A stretch of DNA of 64,000 nucleotides, from assembly GCF_023744375.2 (NCBI RefSeq), contig NZ_CP146284.1, positions 3,038,001-3,102,000 of the forward strand. The letters run 5' to 3'. The notes beneath the pieces are model-generated. The model ran no database searches, had not been told where the DNA came from, and saw nothing but the letters and a program-made list of their open reading frames with translations. The translations under genes were made by a program, and so were the position numbers. Below are positions 17,524 to 26,457 of this stretch, piece after piece (the stretch's first letter is position 1; every line of letters begins with the position of its first letter). Source of the stretch: Parabacteroides sp. AD58 (GTDB taxonomy: Bacteria > Bacteroidota > Bacteroidia > Bacteroidales > Tannerellaceae).

Positions 17524-18870
17524 ATGACAGAACTGACGAAAGAATACATAGACAATCTGAAGAAAATCATTGAAGAAAAAGATGATGTCAAGGCAAAGGA
17601 ACTGCTGAAAGACCTGTATCCGGCGGACATAGCCGAAATTTATCAGAAACTCGACCTGCAGGAAGCTATTTACCTGTATATGCTGATGGACGGTGAACAG
17701 GCGGCAGACGTCTTGATGGAACTGGATGAAGAAGATCGTCACAAACTGTTAAAAGAACTTCCGAATGAGTTGATCGCCAAGCGTTTCGTAGATAACATGG
17801 AGACGGACGATGCGGTTGACCTGATGCGTGAGCTGGATGAAGACAGACAGGAAGAAATCCTTTCGCATATCGAAGACGTTGAACAGGCGGGTGATATCGT
17901 CGATCTGTTGAAGTACGATGAAGATACGGCCGGTGGTCTGATGGGTACGGAAATGATTGTGGTGAACGAGAACTGGAGTATGCCCAAATGTATTGACGAG
18001 ATGCGTAAGCAGGCGGAAGAGGTGGATGAAATCCATTATGTCTATGTGGTGGATGACGACGATCGCCTGCGTGGTGTGCTGCCGCTGAAAAAGCTGATAA
18101 CCAATCCGTCGGTTTCCAAGATCAAACACGTGATGAAGAAAGACCCGATTGCCGTGCACGACAGTGACAGTATCGAGGAAGTGACGCAGACGATTGAGAA
18201 ATATGACCTGGTGGCTGTTCCTGTTATCGACAGTATCGGGCGTCTGGTCGGACGAATCACGATCGATGACGTCATGGATGAGGTACGTGAACAGCACGAA
18301 CGTGACTATCAGTTGGCTTCCGGTATCTCTCAAGATGTAGAGACGTCGGATAATGTGTTTACCCAAACGGCTGCGCGCCTGCCCTGGCTGCTGATCGGAA
18401 TGATCGGCGGACTGAGTAATTCCATCATCTTAGGCGGATTTGAGAACAGCTTTGCGACGAATCCGAAGACGGCGCTTTTCATTCCGCTGATTGGCGGAAC
18501 GGGCGGAAACGTCGGGATTCAGTCTTCTGCCATTGTGGTGCAGGGCCTGGCCAACAATACATTGAAGGAAGGCAATATCTTTACCCAAATCCTGAAGGAA
18601 AGTATCGTTTCGGTTATCAATGCCAGTATTATCAGTCTGATTGTTTTCGTTTATAACTTCTTTATGCTGGGCGACCGTGCGATTACGGCTTCCGTTTCGC
18701 TGAGCTTGTTTACGGTTGTGATTTTCGCCAGTATCTTTGGTACATTCGTGCCGTTGCTCCTCGATAAGTTGAAAATAGATCCGGCCTTGGCGACCGGACC
18801 TTTCATTACGATTTCGAATGATATTATCGGCATGCTGATCTATATGTTCATGGTTTCAGCATTGACATAA
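17524..18870 (+). CDS. mgtE: Magnesium transporter MgtE
   Basis: 448 residues, the standard MgtE length. An N-terminal superhelical domain (residues about 1-125) is followed by two CBS domains (VVNENWSMPKCIDEMRK and IAVHDSDSIEEVTQTIEKYD), then five membrane helices from about residue 275. The conserved pore segment LFIPLIGGTGGNVGIQSSAI and the final ATGPFITISNDIIGMLIY carry the ion-path residues. It forms a dimeric Mg2+ channel gated by cytosolic Mg2+. The stop codon is 13 bases from the convergent GH110-type gene, with no strong terminator between them. Confidence 0.96.
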   Translation: MTELTKEYIDNLKKIIEEKDDVKAKELLKDLYPADIAEIYQKLDLQEAIYLYMLMDGEQAADVLMELDEEDRHKLLKELPNELIAKRFVDNMETDDAVDLMRELDEDRQEEILSHIEDVEQAGDIVDLLKYDEDTAGGLMGTEMIVVNENWSMPKCIDEMRKQAEEVDEIHYVYVVDDDDRLRGVLPLKKLITNPSVSKIKHVMKKDPIAVHDSDSIEEVTQTIEKYDLVAVPVIDSIGRLVGRITIDDVMDEVREQHERDYQLASGISQDVETSDNVFTQTAARLPWLLIGMIGGLSNSIILGGFENSFATNPKTALFIPLIGGTGGNVGIQSSAIVVQGLANNTLKEGNIFTQILKESIVSVINASIISLIVFVYNFFMLGDRAITASVSLSLFTVVIFASIFGTFVPLLLDKLKIDPALATGPFITISNDIIGMLIYMFMVSALT

Positions 18871-18883
18871 GCTGCCTTTTCGA

Positions 18884-20719
18884 TTATTGCTGCAACACGT
18901 CATTGGCCGGGTCGAATCCGCCTTCAAACTGGTTGTCTTCGATGGTGGCATTCGTGACCCGTTCCAGCATAATCCGGTGTTTGTTCCAGTGGAAAGGCGG
19001 ATAAGCCTGGTTCTGGTGAATGGTATTGTGTCGGAACACCAGTCCGTCGACTGACTTGGCATAAAGGATCGGTGTATCAAACGTGTCAAACTCATTATCT
19101 TCGATTACAATGCCGCTGTGGAAATACTTTTGCTGGTGTTCCAGATCCGGTATTTCCGGATAAATGGAGATGACGGCATTCGTGAACTGGAACATATTGG
19201 TCAGGGCATTGATGAACCGGTTGTGTCTGATCAGAATATCCCGGCAGGCTCCGGTTTCATACCAGCCATTGCAGTCTCCGCAAAGCAGGATGGCTGTGCC
19301 TGAAGTATAGTCAAACAGATTTTCTTCCACCACCGTTTTCTTGGGCGTACTGAACAGACTTCCCCGTGCCCGGTTGTGCCGGATAGTGTTGTGGGCAAAG
19401 ATCACCTCCGGCGTCCAGGTCAGGTTTTCTATTCCGATGGAGGCTTCCGGTGTGACTTCTGCGGGCAATGCCTGTGCGAATGCGATGCGGAAAACCTTGG
19501 CACCGCATACAGAATCCTGATCTTCCGGCCGGATGGAAGCGATCTGGTTGGTTCCGTCGAGCAGTTCCATGGTCTTGGAGCGGATAAACTGGACGGTGTC
19601 TCCCGCAAATCCCCAGTCAAAGCCATAGGCCTGCGCATGTTCAAACGAAGCCAGAACGGTTTTGTCGTCCAGACGCTGCCGGACTTTCAGATAGACACCA
19701 TGTACATTGATCGCGTCGTCCATCATATTCTCATACAGTCCGTTCTCCGAACGGATCAGTCCTTTGCAGTTGGAGAAATGGGTGGCGTCGGCCTGGGTGG
19801 TGAAATACCGCGGATCATCTTTCCCTTTCAGGCAGACCGAGAAGCTGTCGAGCTGGATGTTATTGCAAACCTGTGCTAATACGCCCATGCCTTCTGCATA
19901 ATGTACCTGGATGTTTTTCAGGGTTGTATTGGTGTTATGCGACAGGAAAATACCGGGCGCCGGACGATACCAGGTTCGCATGGCCAGTACCGTGCCGGGA
20001 ACCAGCTGCGGGTTCTTCCAGCCTTCGGCCAGTATTCTGCGGTTGCCCAGATCTTTTACCTTGGACAAGACCATCCGCACATCGCTGCTGTTGTAGACCA
20101 GACGACGGGTTTCCGGCTCGAAAGCGATGCAGATAGGAGGACAGTGCCGCCATCCTTCTCCTTTGACGAACAACGAGTCTCCCGAGATTTCATACTGTAC
20201 CCACGGCGCCAGTTCCAGTGTGATCTGTCCGGCCTGCGGATCGTTGGCAATGACGGATGCCTGTGTGATATGAGGCTGCTCAAAGTCGATGGAGAAATTT
20301 TTCAGGGTGCAGTCCTTGCTGCGAAGTAAAGAAAGTGGCAGCATGCGCCCGTGGAACACCAGTTCCGCGTTTTGTCCGTCGAAGGTCACTCCGTCCATAT
20401 CTTCCAGGGCCAATCCGACAGCTTTGGGATTGGGCTGATCGTGGTTGGAGACAAAATAGGTGCGCGAGGCGGCCTGGTCGGGATAAAAATCATAGCGCCC
20501 GGCCGGCAGGACAATGGTCAGTTCTTTCCCTTCCGGGTGTTCCTTCCGGATGGTCTGGAGTGCTTTCTCGATCAGCGGAGACATGTTTTCACGTGTGTCC
20601 GGACGGATGCCATAATCAGACAGGTTATACACGGTTTTGCCGGCCGGTCCGCCTGTGCAGGAGGCGAACTGCAGCAGACAGCAGGCTAACAGTCCGAGAA
20701 AAGTTGCTTGTTTCTTCAT
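18884..20719 (-). CDS. GH110-type alpha-1,3-galactosidase lipoprotein
   Basis: 611 residues; lipoprotein signal ending at Cys21 (LLQFASC). The protein is a right-handed parallel beta-helix, and its blocks FYPDQAASRTYFVSNHDQP, VGLALEDMDGVTFDGQ, VFHGRMLPLSLLRSKDCTLK and FTTQADATHFSNCKG closely follow Bacteroides GH110 enzymes, which remove terminal alpha-1,3-galactose (blood-group B or linear B antigens). The motif NMMDDAINVHG with adjacent Asp334/Asp335 lies where acidic catalytic residues are expected. Which GH110 subtype it is cannot be told by eye. No other glycan-utilisation gene is adjacent, so it is a stand-alone outer-membrane glycosidase acting on host glycans. Confidence 0.85.
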   Translation of the reverse strand: MKKQATFLGLLACCLLQFASCTGGPAGKTVYNLSDYGIRPDTRENMSPLIEKALQTIRKEHPEGKELTIVLPAGRYDFYPDQAASRTYFVSNHDQPNPKAVGLALEDMDGVTFDGQNAELVFHGRMLPLSLLRSKDCTLKNFSIDFEQPHITQASVIANDPQAGQITLELAPWVQYEISGDSLFVKGEGWRHCPPICIAFEPETRRLVYNSSDVRMVLSKVKDLGNRRILAEGWKNPQLVPGTVLAMRTWYRPAPGIFLSHNTNTTLKNIQVHYAEGMGVLAQVCNNIQLDSFSVCLKGKDDPRYFTTQADATHFSNCKGLIRSENGLYENMMDDAINVHGVYLKVRQRLDDKTVLASFEHAQAYGFDWGFAGDTVQFIRSKTMELLDGTNQIASIRPEDQDSVCGAKVFRIAFAQALPAEVTPEASIGIENLTWTPEVIFAHNTIRHNRARGSLFSTPKKTVVEENLFDYTSGTAILLCGDCNGWYETGACRDILIRHNRFINALTNMFQFTNAVISIYPEIPDLEHQQKYFHSGIVIEDNEFDTFDTPILYAKSVDGLVFRHNTIHQNQAYPPFHWNKHRIMLERVTNATIEDNQFEGGFDPANDVLQQ

Positions 20720-20756
20720 GATGATTACTGCTTTTAAGATTTATTATATCGAAAAT

Positions 20757-20789
20757 ACTTGACAAACCACTTGACAATATCTACTTTTG
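20757..20789 (+). promoter_or_regulatory. Orphan plus-strand promoter with 12-base direct repeat
   Basis: TTG (20759-20761), 20 bases, TACTTTTG (20782-20789) fits the Bacteroidota promoter consensus well. The -33 region is embedded in a repeat: ACTTGACAA occurs at 20757-20765 and again at 20769-20777. No plus-strand protein gene follows; both flanking genes run on the minus strand. The repeat could also be an operator for the divergent GH110-type gene. Confidence 0.55.
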
Positions 20790-20795
20790 CACTGT

Positions 20796-20873
20796 GGTTT
20801 TTTCATAATAGTATTAGATTTAAGGTTAACAAAGTTTGATTAGGGGTTGTCGTGAGACAGCCTTTAATTGTTT
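20796..20873 (+). ncRNA. Candidate small RNA
   Basis: From the expected start about 7 bases after the orphan promoter to a hairpin (GGTTGTC at 20845-20851, loop GTGA, GACAGCC at 20856-20862) followed by TTTAATTGTTT, a plausible plus-strand terminator. There is no ATG inside, so it would be non-coding, about 75-80 nucleotides. The T-rich side of the hairpin points away from use by the minus-strand genes. Evidence is signal layout only. Confidence 0.4.
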
Positions 20874-20889
20874 ATAGACCTTTCCTCTC

Positions 20890-21726
20890 TTATTTCGTGG
20901 CTGAGATTCCGCATGAAAACGGAAATTTCAGGTTTTGGGAAGACTTGTAATAGACTTCTGCCGCACCGATTTTCAGCTTCGCCCGGATTTTCACGGGAAT
21001 GTGATTCTCATCATCGCCTATCCAGACTTCTCCGGCTGCTTTGCTTTGGGTGAAGGCTTCATCATACACATCTACATAGAAATGACGGGTCCGGTATTTC
21101 ACACCGTCCCGTTCAATCACCTGCTGTCCTTCATACCGGAAGGCGGCACGCACCATGTCACGGCCGACGGCAATCAGGAAAGGACACTCATGGCCTATCG
21201 TCAGCCGGTTCCAGTCTAATGACCGCAGATACATTGTGGCCGAAAGCATGTCATGTACATTCCCTTCCGCCGTCAGCAGCGTATCAATCTTGACGCGTGT
21301 CGGTGTGTAGCGCTTGGAATGAACATGCACCTGATCTTTCACATACGAGAATGTCAGTTCGTCGATCGAATAATAATCACCGTCATCTGAATGCTTGCTG
21401 CTGTATTGCAGCCGCCCTTTGTCATACGAATAAAAGCAGGCAAGGGTATCGCGCATCCGGTAGACACGCTCAAACAGGCCGTTGGTCTTGAACAGAAGGG
21501 AATAATGCCAGGCCGGCTGGTTCTGGAACGAAGCTTTGTCGACCGACAGCGTCGCTTCTCCGGCTTTCGCCATAATCAGTCCCCATTTGAAATAAAGCTG
21601 ATAATTCACCGTCTCACCCGGCTGGAACCGCGAGACGGGAATTTCCTGGGCTGCCAGCGAAGCACAACCGAGCAGGCAGCACAGCAAGATCATCATCCTT
21701 TTAGAAAGAGAAACCGCCCAGTCCAT
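20890..21726 (-). CDS. DUF3108 family exported protein
   Basis: 278 residues. Signal peptide MDWAVSLSKRMMILLCCLLG then CASLAAQ; the long start at 21726 overlaps the upstream gene by 26 bases but supplies the positive n-region, whereas the ATG at 21696 would leave none. The body matches DUF3108: GETVNYQLYFKWGLIMAKAG near the N terminus, LFKTNGLFERVYRMRDT and VWIGDDENHIPVKIRAKLKIG near the end. The family is a periplasmic or outer-membrane beta-barrel-like lipid-binding fold of unknown role. Third gene of a minus-strand run with the Ig-like lipoprotein and DUF2851. Confidence 0.8.
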   Translation of the reverse strand: MDWAVSLSKRMMILLCCLLGCASLAAQEIPVSRFQPGETVNYQLYFKWGLIMAKAGEATLSVDKASFQNQPAWHYSLLFKTNGLFERVYRMRDTLACFYSYDKGRLQYSSKHSDDGDYYSIDELTFSYVKDQVHVHSKRYTPTRVKIDTLLTAEGNVHDMLSATMYLRSLDWNRLTIGHECPFLIAVGRDMVRAAFRYEGQQVIERDGVKYRTRHFYVDVYDEAFTQSKAAGEVWIGDDENHIPVKIRAKLKIGAAEVYYKSSQNLKFPFSCGISATK

Positions 21727-23617
21727 TGGATGATGATGATTGTTTATTACGTCCTTCTTCCCGGTAATCCCGCTTTTTCTTGGTCGTTTCCTTCGGCTTG
21801 TTCTTGGTGATGTCCAGCGGCTTCTGTTTCAGCCACGGCGTTTCGCGGATGTTCCACGTCTCTTCTACCTGGAAGTTCTGCATGATCGTATATACTTTCG
21901 GGCAGTAGAAGACTTCTTCGGGCTGCCGTTTCTCGGCATAGTTGCCGGTGTCCCATATTCCGTTTCCGTTGGCGTCCATCACCAGGCGGGCATAATACTT
22001 GTCCGGCTTCAGGTCCATGAACAAGACGCCGCCGTTCTTGACCGTGGCTTTCCGTATGGGCTCGTCTTTCGAGTTCAGCAGCTCGACATAGGCCGGAACC
22101 GTGTCGTTCCCGATGATGTTGATATAGAGATGGCCATAACTGTCTTCAGGCTTGATCTTGAACTTCGCCTGGAATTTATCGTTCCACTTGCCGTACAGAC
22201 TGTAGATGGCAGCCGAATCGACGCTGATCTGGTAGGATTCTCCGTATTTCCATTTCCGCTGGATATAATAGCCCAGTGAGTTGATAGAGTCCTGATAGAA
22301 ATCGAAATCGACAGTCGTCCAGACCGAGTCGATCTCCTGTTCCAGATGGAAGAATTCCTTCTTGAGCTCGATAGGTGGTTCGTCGAATGCCACCGAGACG
22401 GTATCAAACAGGTCCATGTCGCCGGGCGCGTCGATGGTCATGTTCAGGAAGACGATCTCCGGCTCACCATTCTTTTTCTTCTTGCGTTTCTGTTCTCCCC
22501 GGCGGCGCAACACGGTCTGAATGGTGTCTGTCTGGGGTTGCAGAATACCCAGGGAATCGCTTTTCGGATAAGTGATTTCCATCTGCAGGGTATCACGCTT
22601 CCATACGGTCGAGTCCGTCAGCCAGAAGGTGATGTTTTTCCCGCCGTCGGTCGGCTGTTCCAGATACCAGTCGGCCTGTTCCGGCTCGAAGTTCAGGGGA
22701 ACAGGTGCCGGAACCGTATCAACCGGAACATTGAAATGCAGGATAAACCGGTGTTCATCCGGCCGCTCCGGACGAGTCATATACTGGCGCTCGAATTTCT
22801 CCTTAAAGAGCCGCAGTTCGATGTTGTCAGGCAGGAAACGGGTGAACGCCACCTGCTTGATTGTATCGATCGTCAATGAATCGACCCAGGTCGTATCCAT
22901 CCGCGTTGCCGGTTCGAAGGTCGGTACGACAACCGAATCCAGGAAGGCGATATCCTCGCCCGGCTGGTCGAACTTATAATCGCGGTTCACGTCATTCAGG
23001 GCATAAACGCGGTAGGTGCCCGGCTTGATGTTGCGCACCGTAAAACGTCCCCGGTCATTGGTGCGCGAAGTCCGGTCGAAAGGCAGTTTCTGAAAGGCCG
23101 AATCCGCCAGGTTGCTGTGCAGGCCGATCGAGATGCCCGGCATCGGTTCCAGGTTCTCGGCGTTGAGGACATATCCCGAAATCTCCAGTGAGTCGATCAC
23201 ATCGCCCGTCGAGAAGGCGAACGAGAAATTCTCCAGCACATTCTTCTCGTTGTTGTCGGCAATCGAATTGGTGAAGTCGATGGTATATGTCATGTTCTCC
23301 TTCAGCGTATCCAGCAGTTCCACCTGGATTTTCCGCCCGGCACTTTGGATGATGGGCAGTTCCCGTTGCGGCGGAGTGATGATCACGTTCTCCGACGGGT
23401 TGTCGATCTGGATTAACTCGTCGAACAGCAGTTCCACTTTCTTGCCTTTGTAATTCGTGGAATTGGGAAGAGGCGTACTGCCGATAAACTTGGGCGGATC
23501 TTCGTCATAAGGTCCTCCGTTGGGTGTCGCCATGTTGGCACAGGCACATAAGACAAGCAGCATGCAAACGCCTGTCCATCCGAGAAGCCGTTGATAGAAA
23601 CTCTTTCTTATTCTCAT
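21701..23617 (-). CDS. Ig-like (Big_5/SbsA type) domain lipoprotein
   Basis: 638 residues from the ATG at 23617 (MRIRKSFYQRLLGWTGVCML, then LVLCAC lipobox). The frame stays open far upstream, but that part lies over the DUF2851 gene and reads as arginine/proline-rich nonsense. After the anchor, PPKFIGSTPLPNSTNYKG and VELLFDELIQIDNPSENVII form the bacterial Ig-like domain at about residues 40-140. A carboxypeptidase-regulatory-like domain follows (GRFTVRNIKPGTYRVYALND). The middle holds several beta-rich domains and the tail is rich in K/R/S. This is a widespread Bacteroidota outer-membrane lipoprotein without a defined function. It lies 80 bases after DUF2851. Confidence 0.8.
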   Translation of the reverse strand: MRIRKSFYQRLLGWTGVCMLLVLCACANMATPNGGPYDEDPPKFIGSTPLPNSTNYKGKKVELLFDELIQIDNPSENVIITPPQRELPIIQSAGRKIQVELLDTLKENMTYTIDFTNSIADNNEKNVLENFSFAFSTGDVIDSLEISGYVLNAENLEPMPGISIGLHSNLADSAFQKLPFDRTSRTNDRGRFTVRNIKPGTYRVYALNDVNRDYKFDQPGEDIAFLDSVVVPTFEPATRMDTTWVDSLTIDTIKQVAFTRFLPDNIELRLFKEKFERQYMTRPERPDEHRFILHFNVPVDTVPAPVPLNFEPEQADWYLEQPTDGGKNITFWLTDSTVWKRDTLQMEITYPKSDSLGILQPQTDTIQTVLRRRGEQKRKKKKNGEPEIVFLNMTIDAPGDMDLFDTVSVAFDEPPIELKKEFFHLEQEIDSVWTTVDFDFYQDSINSLGYYIQRKWKYGESYQISVDSAAIYSLYGKWNDKFQAKFKIKPEDSYGHLYINIIGNDTVPAYVELLNSKDEPIRKATVKNGGVLFMDLKPDKYYARLVMDANGNGIWDTGNYAEKRQPEEVFYCPKVYTIMQNFQVEETWNIRETPWLKQKPLDITKNKPKETTKKKRDYREEGRNKQSSSSNGLGGFSF

Positions 23618-23697
23618 TGTCTGTAGATAATACTGGGCAAAAATAGATAAAATAACTGTGATTTCCACTATCTCATCCAGATAAACCCTCGAAAGCG

Positions 23698-24966
23698 TCA
23701 CGGCTTGAGCAGCTGGAAGCCCAACCGGCAGTACAGGCATTTCTTCTGTTCGCAGTAGTTCCGCTTCAGCTGGATCAGCGCCTGGGTGTCGCCCGCGTTC
23801 CGGGGTTTCATCCCGACCTGGCTGAACAGGGAAATGATGGAGTTCTGCTCCGGCGGAATACTGGCCAGGAGGCGCAGGGCGCGTGCCTTGTGCTCGTCCA
23901 TCCGGTGATAGAGGCCATAGGCGAACATCAGGGGAACGACCGTGTTGATCAGCAGCATGTTGAGGGCATTCTCGCCCAGCTGTTTCTTCCTGTGTGGCGA
24001 CGGACGGAGAAAGTTGTAGTGCGTGTCCCAGAATGCTGACGCCGGTACCCGGAAGAAATCCTTGAGCTCGCGGGGCGTGCGGGCCGAGAGAACCGACGAG
24101 AACAGGGTGTCGTGCCGGATCCAGATGGCCGCGAGTTCGACGAGCTTGATGTGGGGCGTCGCGTCGGGCCGGAGGCGCAGGTTCCGGAAAATATGGGGCT
24201 CGAGTGGCTCCAGCCCGTATTTCTTGCGGAGGAAGCTGTATTCCTGTTGCAAGAGCCGGTAGTAATGATGGCGGTTCCCGGTGGAATCGTTTAGCAGACC
24301 GGCCTGTCCGAGGAAGAGGGCTTCGACCTGCGAAGCGCTTGGCCGCTGCTTCAGGATGCACTTCAGGGGCAGGCTGCGGGCCAGGCGTTCGAAGGCATCG
24401 CTGTTGACGCCGAAGCCGAAGTTGCGGCAGAGCAGGATGTAGAACACCTCGTTCCAGTCTTTCTGATACAAGTCCAGCCAGCGGAGGATATCGTCGGTCT
24501 TCCGCTCCAGCCGTTCGGCCAGCAGGGCGTCCATCCATTGCAGGCGGAACACCGGGTCGATGGCAGGAAGGCGCTCGAGGCAGGCCACCGGACTGTCGCG
24601 GGTGAGCAGCCATTCCATGTTGTCGATGACCTGTTCCGGAACGGGCAGGACCAGCTGCGGGATGGCTTCTCCGTTCTGGCGGAACACGGTGCCGTCGTCT
24701 GTCTCAACGACGTGCAGGATGACATTTCCGTAGGCTTTGTCGGCCGAGTGGCCGTGCGCCAGCCAGTCCGACGCTTTCTGGTGTATCTCCACACTGCCGG
24801 CCCATACAGTTCCGTTGATTCTGATTTTCGCATTGAAGAAATCGGGCCCGGCATCGGTGTTCTCCAGGCCGGGATCAATAATCTCGAGTGTATCGCCCTG
24901 CGTCGTGGTGAGGCCCGACGGCCGATACAGCCGGTATTTCCAGAGGTAATGAAGTAGTTGTTCCAT
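23698..24966 (-). CDS. DUF2851 family protein
   Basis: 422 residues from the ATG at 24966 (MEQLLHYLWKYRLYRPSGLT), the usual family start; an upstream in-frame ATG at 24999 overlaps the promoter's -7 element and is rejected. Cytoplasmic. Family features are DAGPDFFNAKIRINGTVWAG, VEIHQKASDW and DNVILHV-like strands near the N terminus, a helical middle, and a C-terminal cysteine motif NYCEQKKCLYCRLG that could bind a metal or iron-sulphur cluster. The N-terminal acidic/lysine pattern is compatible with a nuclease-like core, but no function is established. GC content looks higher here than in much of the window. Confidence 0.85.
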   Translation of the reverse strand: MEQLLHYLWKYRLYRPSGLTTTQGDTLEIIDPGLENTDAGPDFFNAKIRINGTVWAGSVEIHQKASDWLAHGHSADKAYGNVILHVVETDDGTVFRQNGEAIPQLVLPVPEQVIDNMEWLLTRDSPVACLERLPAIDPVFRLQWMDALLAERLERKTDDILRWLDLYQKDWNEVFYILLCRNFGFGVNSDAFERLARSLPLKCILKQRPSASQVEALFLGQAGLLNDSTGNRHHYYRLLQQEYSFLRKKYGLEPLEPHIFRNLRLRPDATPHIKLVELAAIWIRHDTLFSSVLSARTPRELKDFFRVPASAFWDTHYNFLRPSPHRKKQLGENALNMLLINTVVPLMFAYGLYHRMDEHKARALRLLASIPPEQNSIISLFSQVGMKPRNAGDTQALIQLKRNYCEQKKCLYCRLGFQLLKP

Positions 24967-24996
24967 ATTTTCACAGTTAAGGAATGAGACCTGAAG

Positions 24997-25004
24997 CAAA
25001 GGTA
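24997..25004 (-). promoter_or_regulatory. DUF2851 promoter, -7 element
   Basis: Minus strand TACCTTTG, an exact consensus match, 31 bases upstream of the ATG at 24966; it fixes the shorter start of that gene. Confidence 0.6.
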
Positions 25005-25028
25005 AGAAAAGAAATTGGGAATTTTGGT

Positions 25029-25036
25029 TACCTTTG
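25029..25036 (+). promoter_or_regulatory. AGCS symporter promoter, -7 element
   Basis: TACCTTTG, exact consensus, 18 bases before the ATG at 25054. The transcript would have a leader of only about 10 bases, which rules out the upstream TTG start at 25015. Forms a divergent pair with the element at 24997-25004. Confidence 0.6.
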
Positions 25037-25053
25037 CGGAAATATTCGGGCCT

Positions 25054-26454
25054 ATGGACTTATTAAATGATTGGATTAGCAGCATCAACGACGTATTGTG
25101 GTCGTACATCCTGATCATCATGCTGCTGGGTTGTGCTTTCTGGTTTACCATCCGCAGCCGCTTTGTGCAGTTCCGGATGATTGGGGAAATGATTCGCCTG
25201 CTGGGTGACTCGCCGAAGAAGGCCGACGGGCACGAAAAACATATCTCGTCGTTCCAGGCCTTTGCCGTTTCGCTGGCCAGCCGTGTCGGGACGGGCAATC
25301 TGGCAGGTGTGGCCACGGCCATCACGGTAGGCGGTCCGGGAGCGATCTTCTGGATGTGGATCATTGCCCTGATCGGTTCGTCGAGTGCCTTTGTCGAATC
25401 TACGTTGGCCCAGCTTTACAAACGGCGGGGAAAAGACTCGTTCGTGGGCGGTCCGGCCTATTACATGGAAAAAGGACTGAAGGCCCGCTGGATGGGCATC
25501 CTTTTTGCCGTACTGATATCCATCACTTTCGGTTTTGCCTTTAACTCCGTGCAGAGCAATACGATCTGTGCGGCATGGGACAAGGCTTTCGGCATTGATC
25601 CTGTCTGGATGGGAATTATCCTGACGGCCGTGACGCTGCTGATCATCTTCGGCGGCATCCACCGCATTGCCAAGGTGAGCGGTGTGATCGTTCCGGTCAT
25701 GGCGCTGGGTTATATCATCCTGGCCCTGGGCGTCGTCTTGTTCAACCTCGGGAAACTGCCGGATGTGATCCGCCTGATCATCTCGAATGCCTTCGGCTGG
25801 GAACAGGCCTTGGGCGGCGGCATCGGCGCGACACTGATGCAGGGCATCAAACGGGGTTTATTCAGCAACGAAGCCGGTATGGGTTCGGCGCCGAACGTGG
25901 CGGCTACGGCCCATGTCTCTCATCCGGTGAAACAGGGACTGATCCAGGCGCTGGGCGTATTTACTGATACGCTGATCATCTGTACCTGCACGGCTTTCAT
26001 CATCCTGTTCAGTGGTGTCTCCACCCAGACCAGCCTCAACGGCATCCAGCTGACGCAAGAAGCCCTGACGGCCGAAGTCGGATCGGCGGGCAGTGTCTTT
26101 ATCGCCCTGGCCATCCTGCTTTTTGCCTTCAGCAGCATCATCGGGAATTATTATTACGGCGAAGCGAATATCCATTTCATCACGCGGCGGAAGCCGGTCC
26201 TCGTGGCGTACAGGCTGCTGGTGGCGGCCATGGTCTTGTGTGGCGCCCTGATGAGCCTCGACCTGGCCTGGAGCCTGGCCGATATCATGATGGGCCTCAT
26301 GACGATCTGCAACCTGATCGCCATCTCCATCCTGAGCCGGCAGGCCTTTCTGCTGTTAGACAACTACATGGCCCAGAAACGGAAAGGCATCAAAAGTCCG
26401 GTCTACCGGAAAGAAGACATCCCGGAGCTGGAAGAAGAGGCCGAATGCTGGTAA
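25054..26454 (+). CDS. Sodium:alanine/glycine symporter (AGCS family)
   Basis: 466 residues starting MDLLNDWISSINDVLWSYIL. A polytopic inner-membrane amino acid transporter with about 11 helices. The family signature is clear: FQAFAVSLASRVGTGNLAGVATAITVGG (as two adjoining blocks around GTGNLAGV), FVGGPAYYMEKGL, and RGLFSNEAGMGSAPNVAATA. Na+-coupled uptake of alanine or glycine is known for the family; substrate choice is not visible. Cytoplasmic C-terminal tail is acidic. It ends 3 bases from the convergent M16 peptidase gene. Confidence 0.93.
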   Translation: MDLLNDWISSINDVLWSYILIIMLLGCAFWFTIRSRFVQFRMIGEMIRLLGDSPKKADGHEKHISSFQAFAVSLASRVGTGNLAGVATAITVGGPGAIFWMWIIALIGSSSAFVESTLAQLYKRRGKDSFVGGPAYYMEKGLKARWMGILFAVLISITFGFAFNSVQSNTICAAWDKAFGIDPVWMGIILTAVTLLIIFGGIHRIAKVSGVIVPVMALGYIILALGVVLFNLGKLPDVIRLIISNAFGWEQALGGGIGATLMQGIKRGLFSNEAGMGSAPNVAATAHVSHPVKQGLIQALGVFTDTLIICTCTAFIILFSGVSTQTSLNGIQLTQEALTAEVGSAGSVFIALAILLFAFSSIIGNYYYGEANIHFITRRKPVLVAYRLLVAAMVLCGALMSLDLAWSLADIMMGLMTICNLIAISILSRQAFLLLDNYMAQKRKGIKSPVYRKEDIPELEEEAECW

Positions 26455-26457
26455 AGA

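Noticed and set aside
23618..24613. Open frame joined to the Ig-like lipoprotein gene, which would give a 970-residue protein
   Set aside because: The first 332 residues are an Arg/Pro/Ala-rich shadow of the DUF2851 gene in another frame. The ATG at 23617 is followed at once by a lipoprotein signal peptide.
24363..25364. 333-codon minus-strand open frame across DUF2851 and the symporter start
   Set aside because: It runs over two promoters and two well-supported genes in other frames; the translation is low in hydrophobic order and has no motif.
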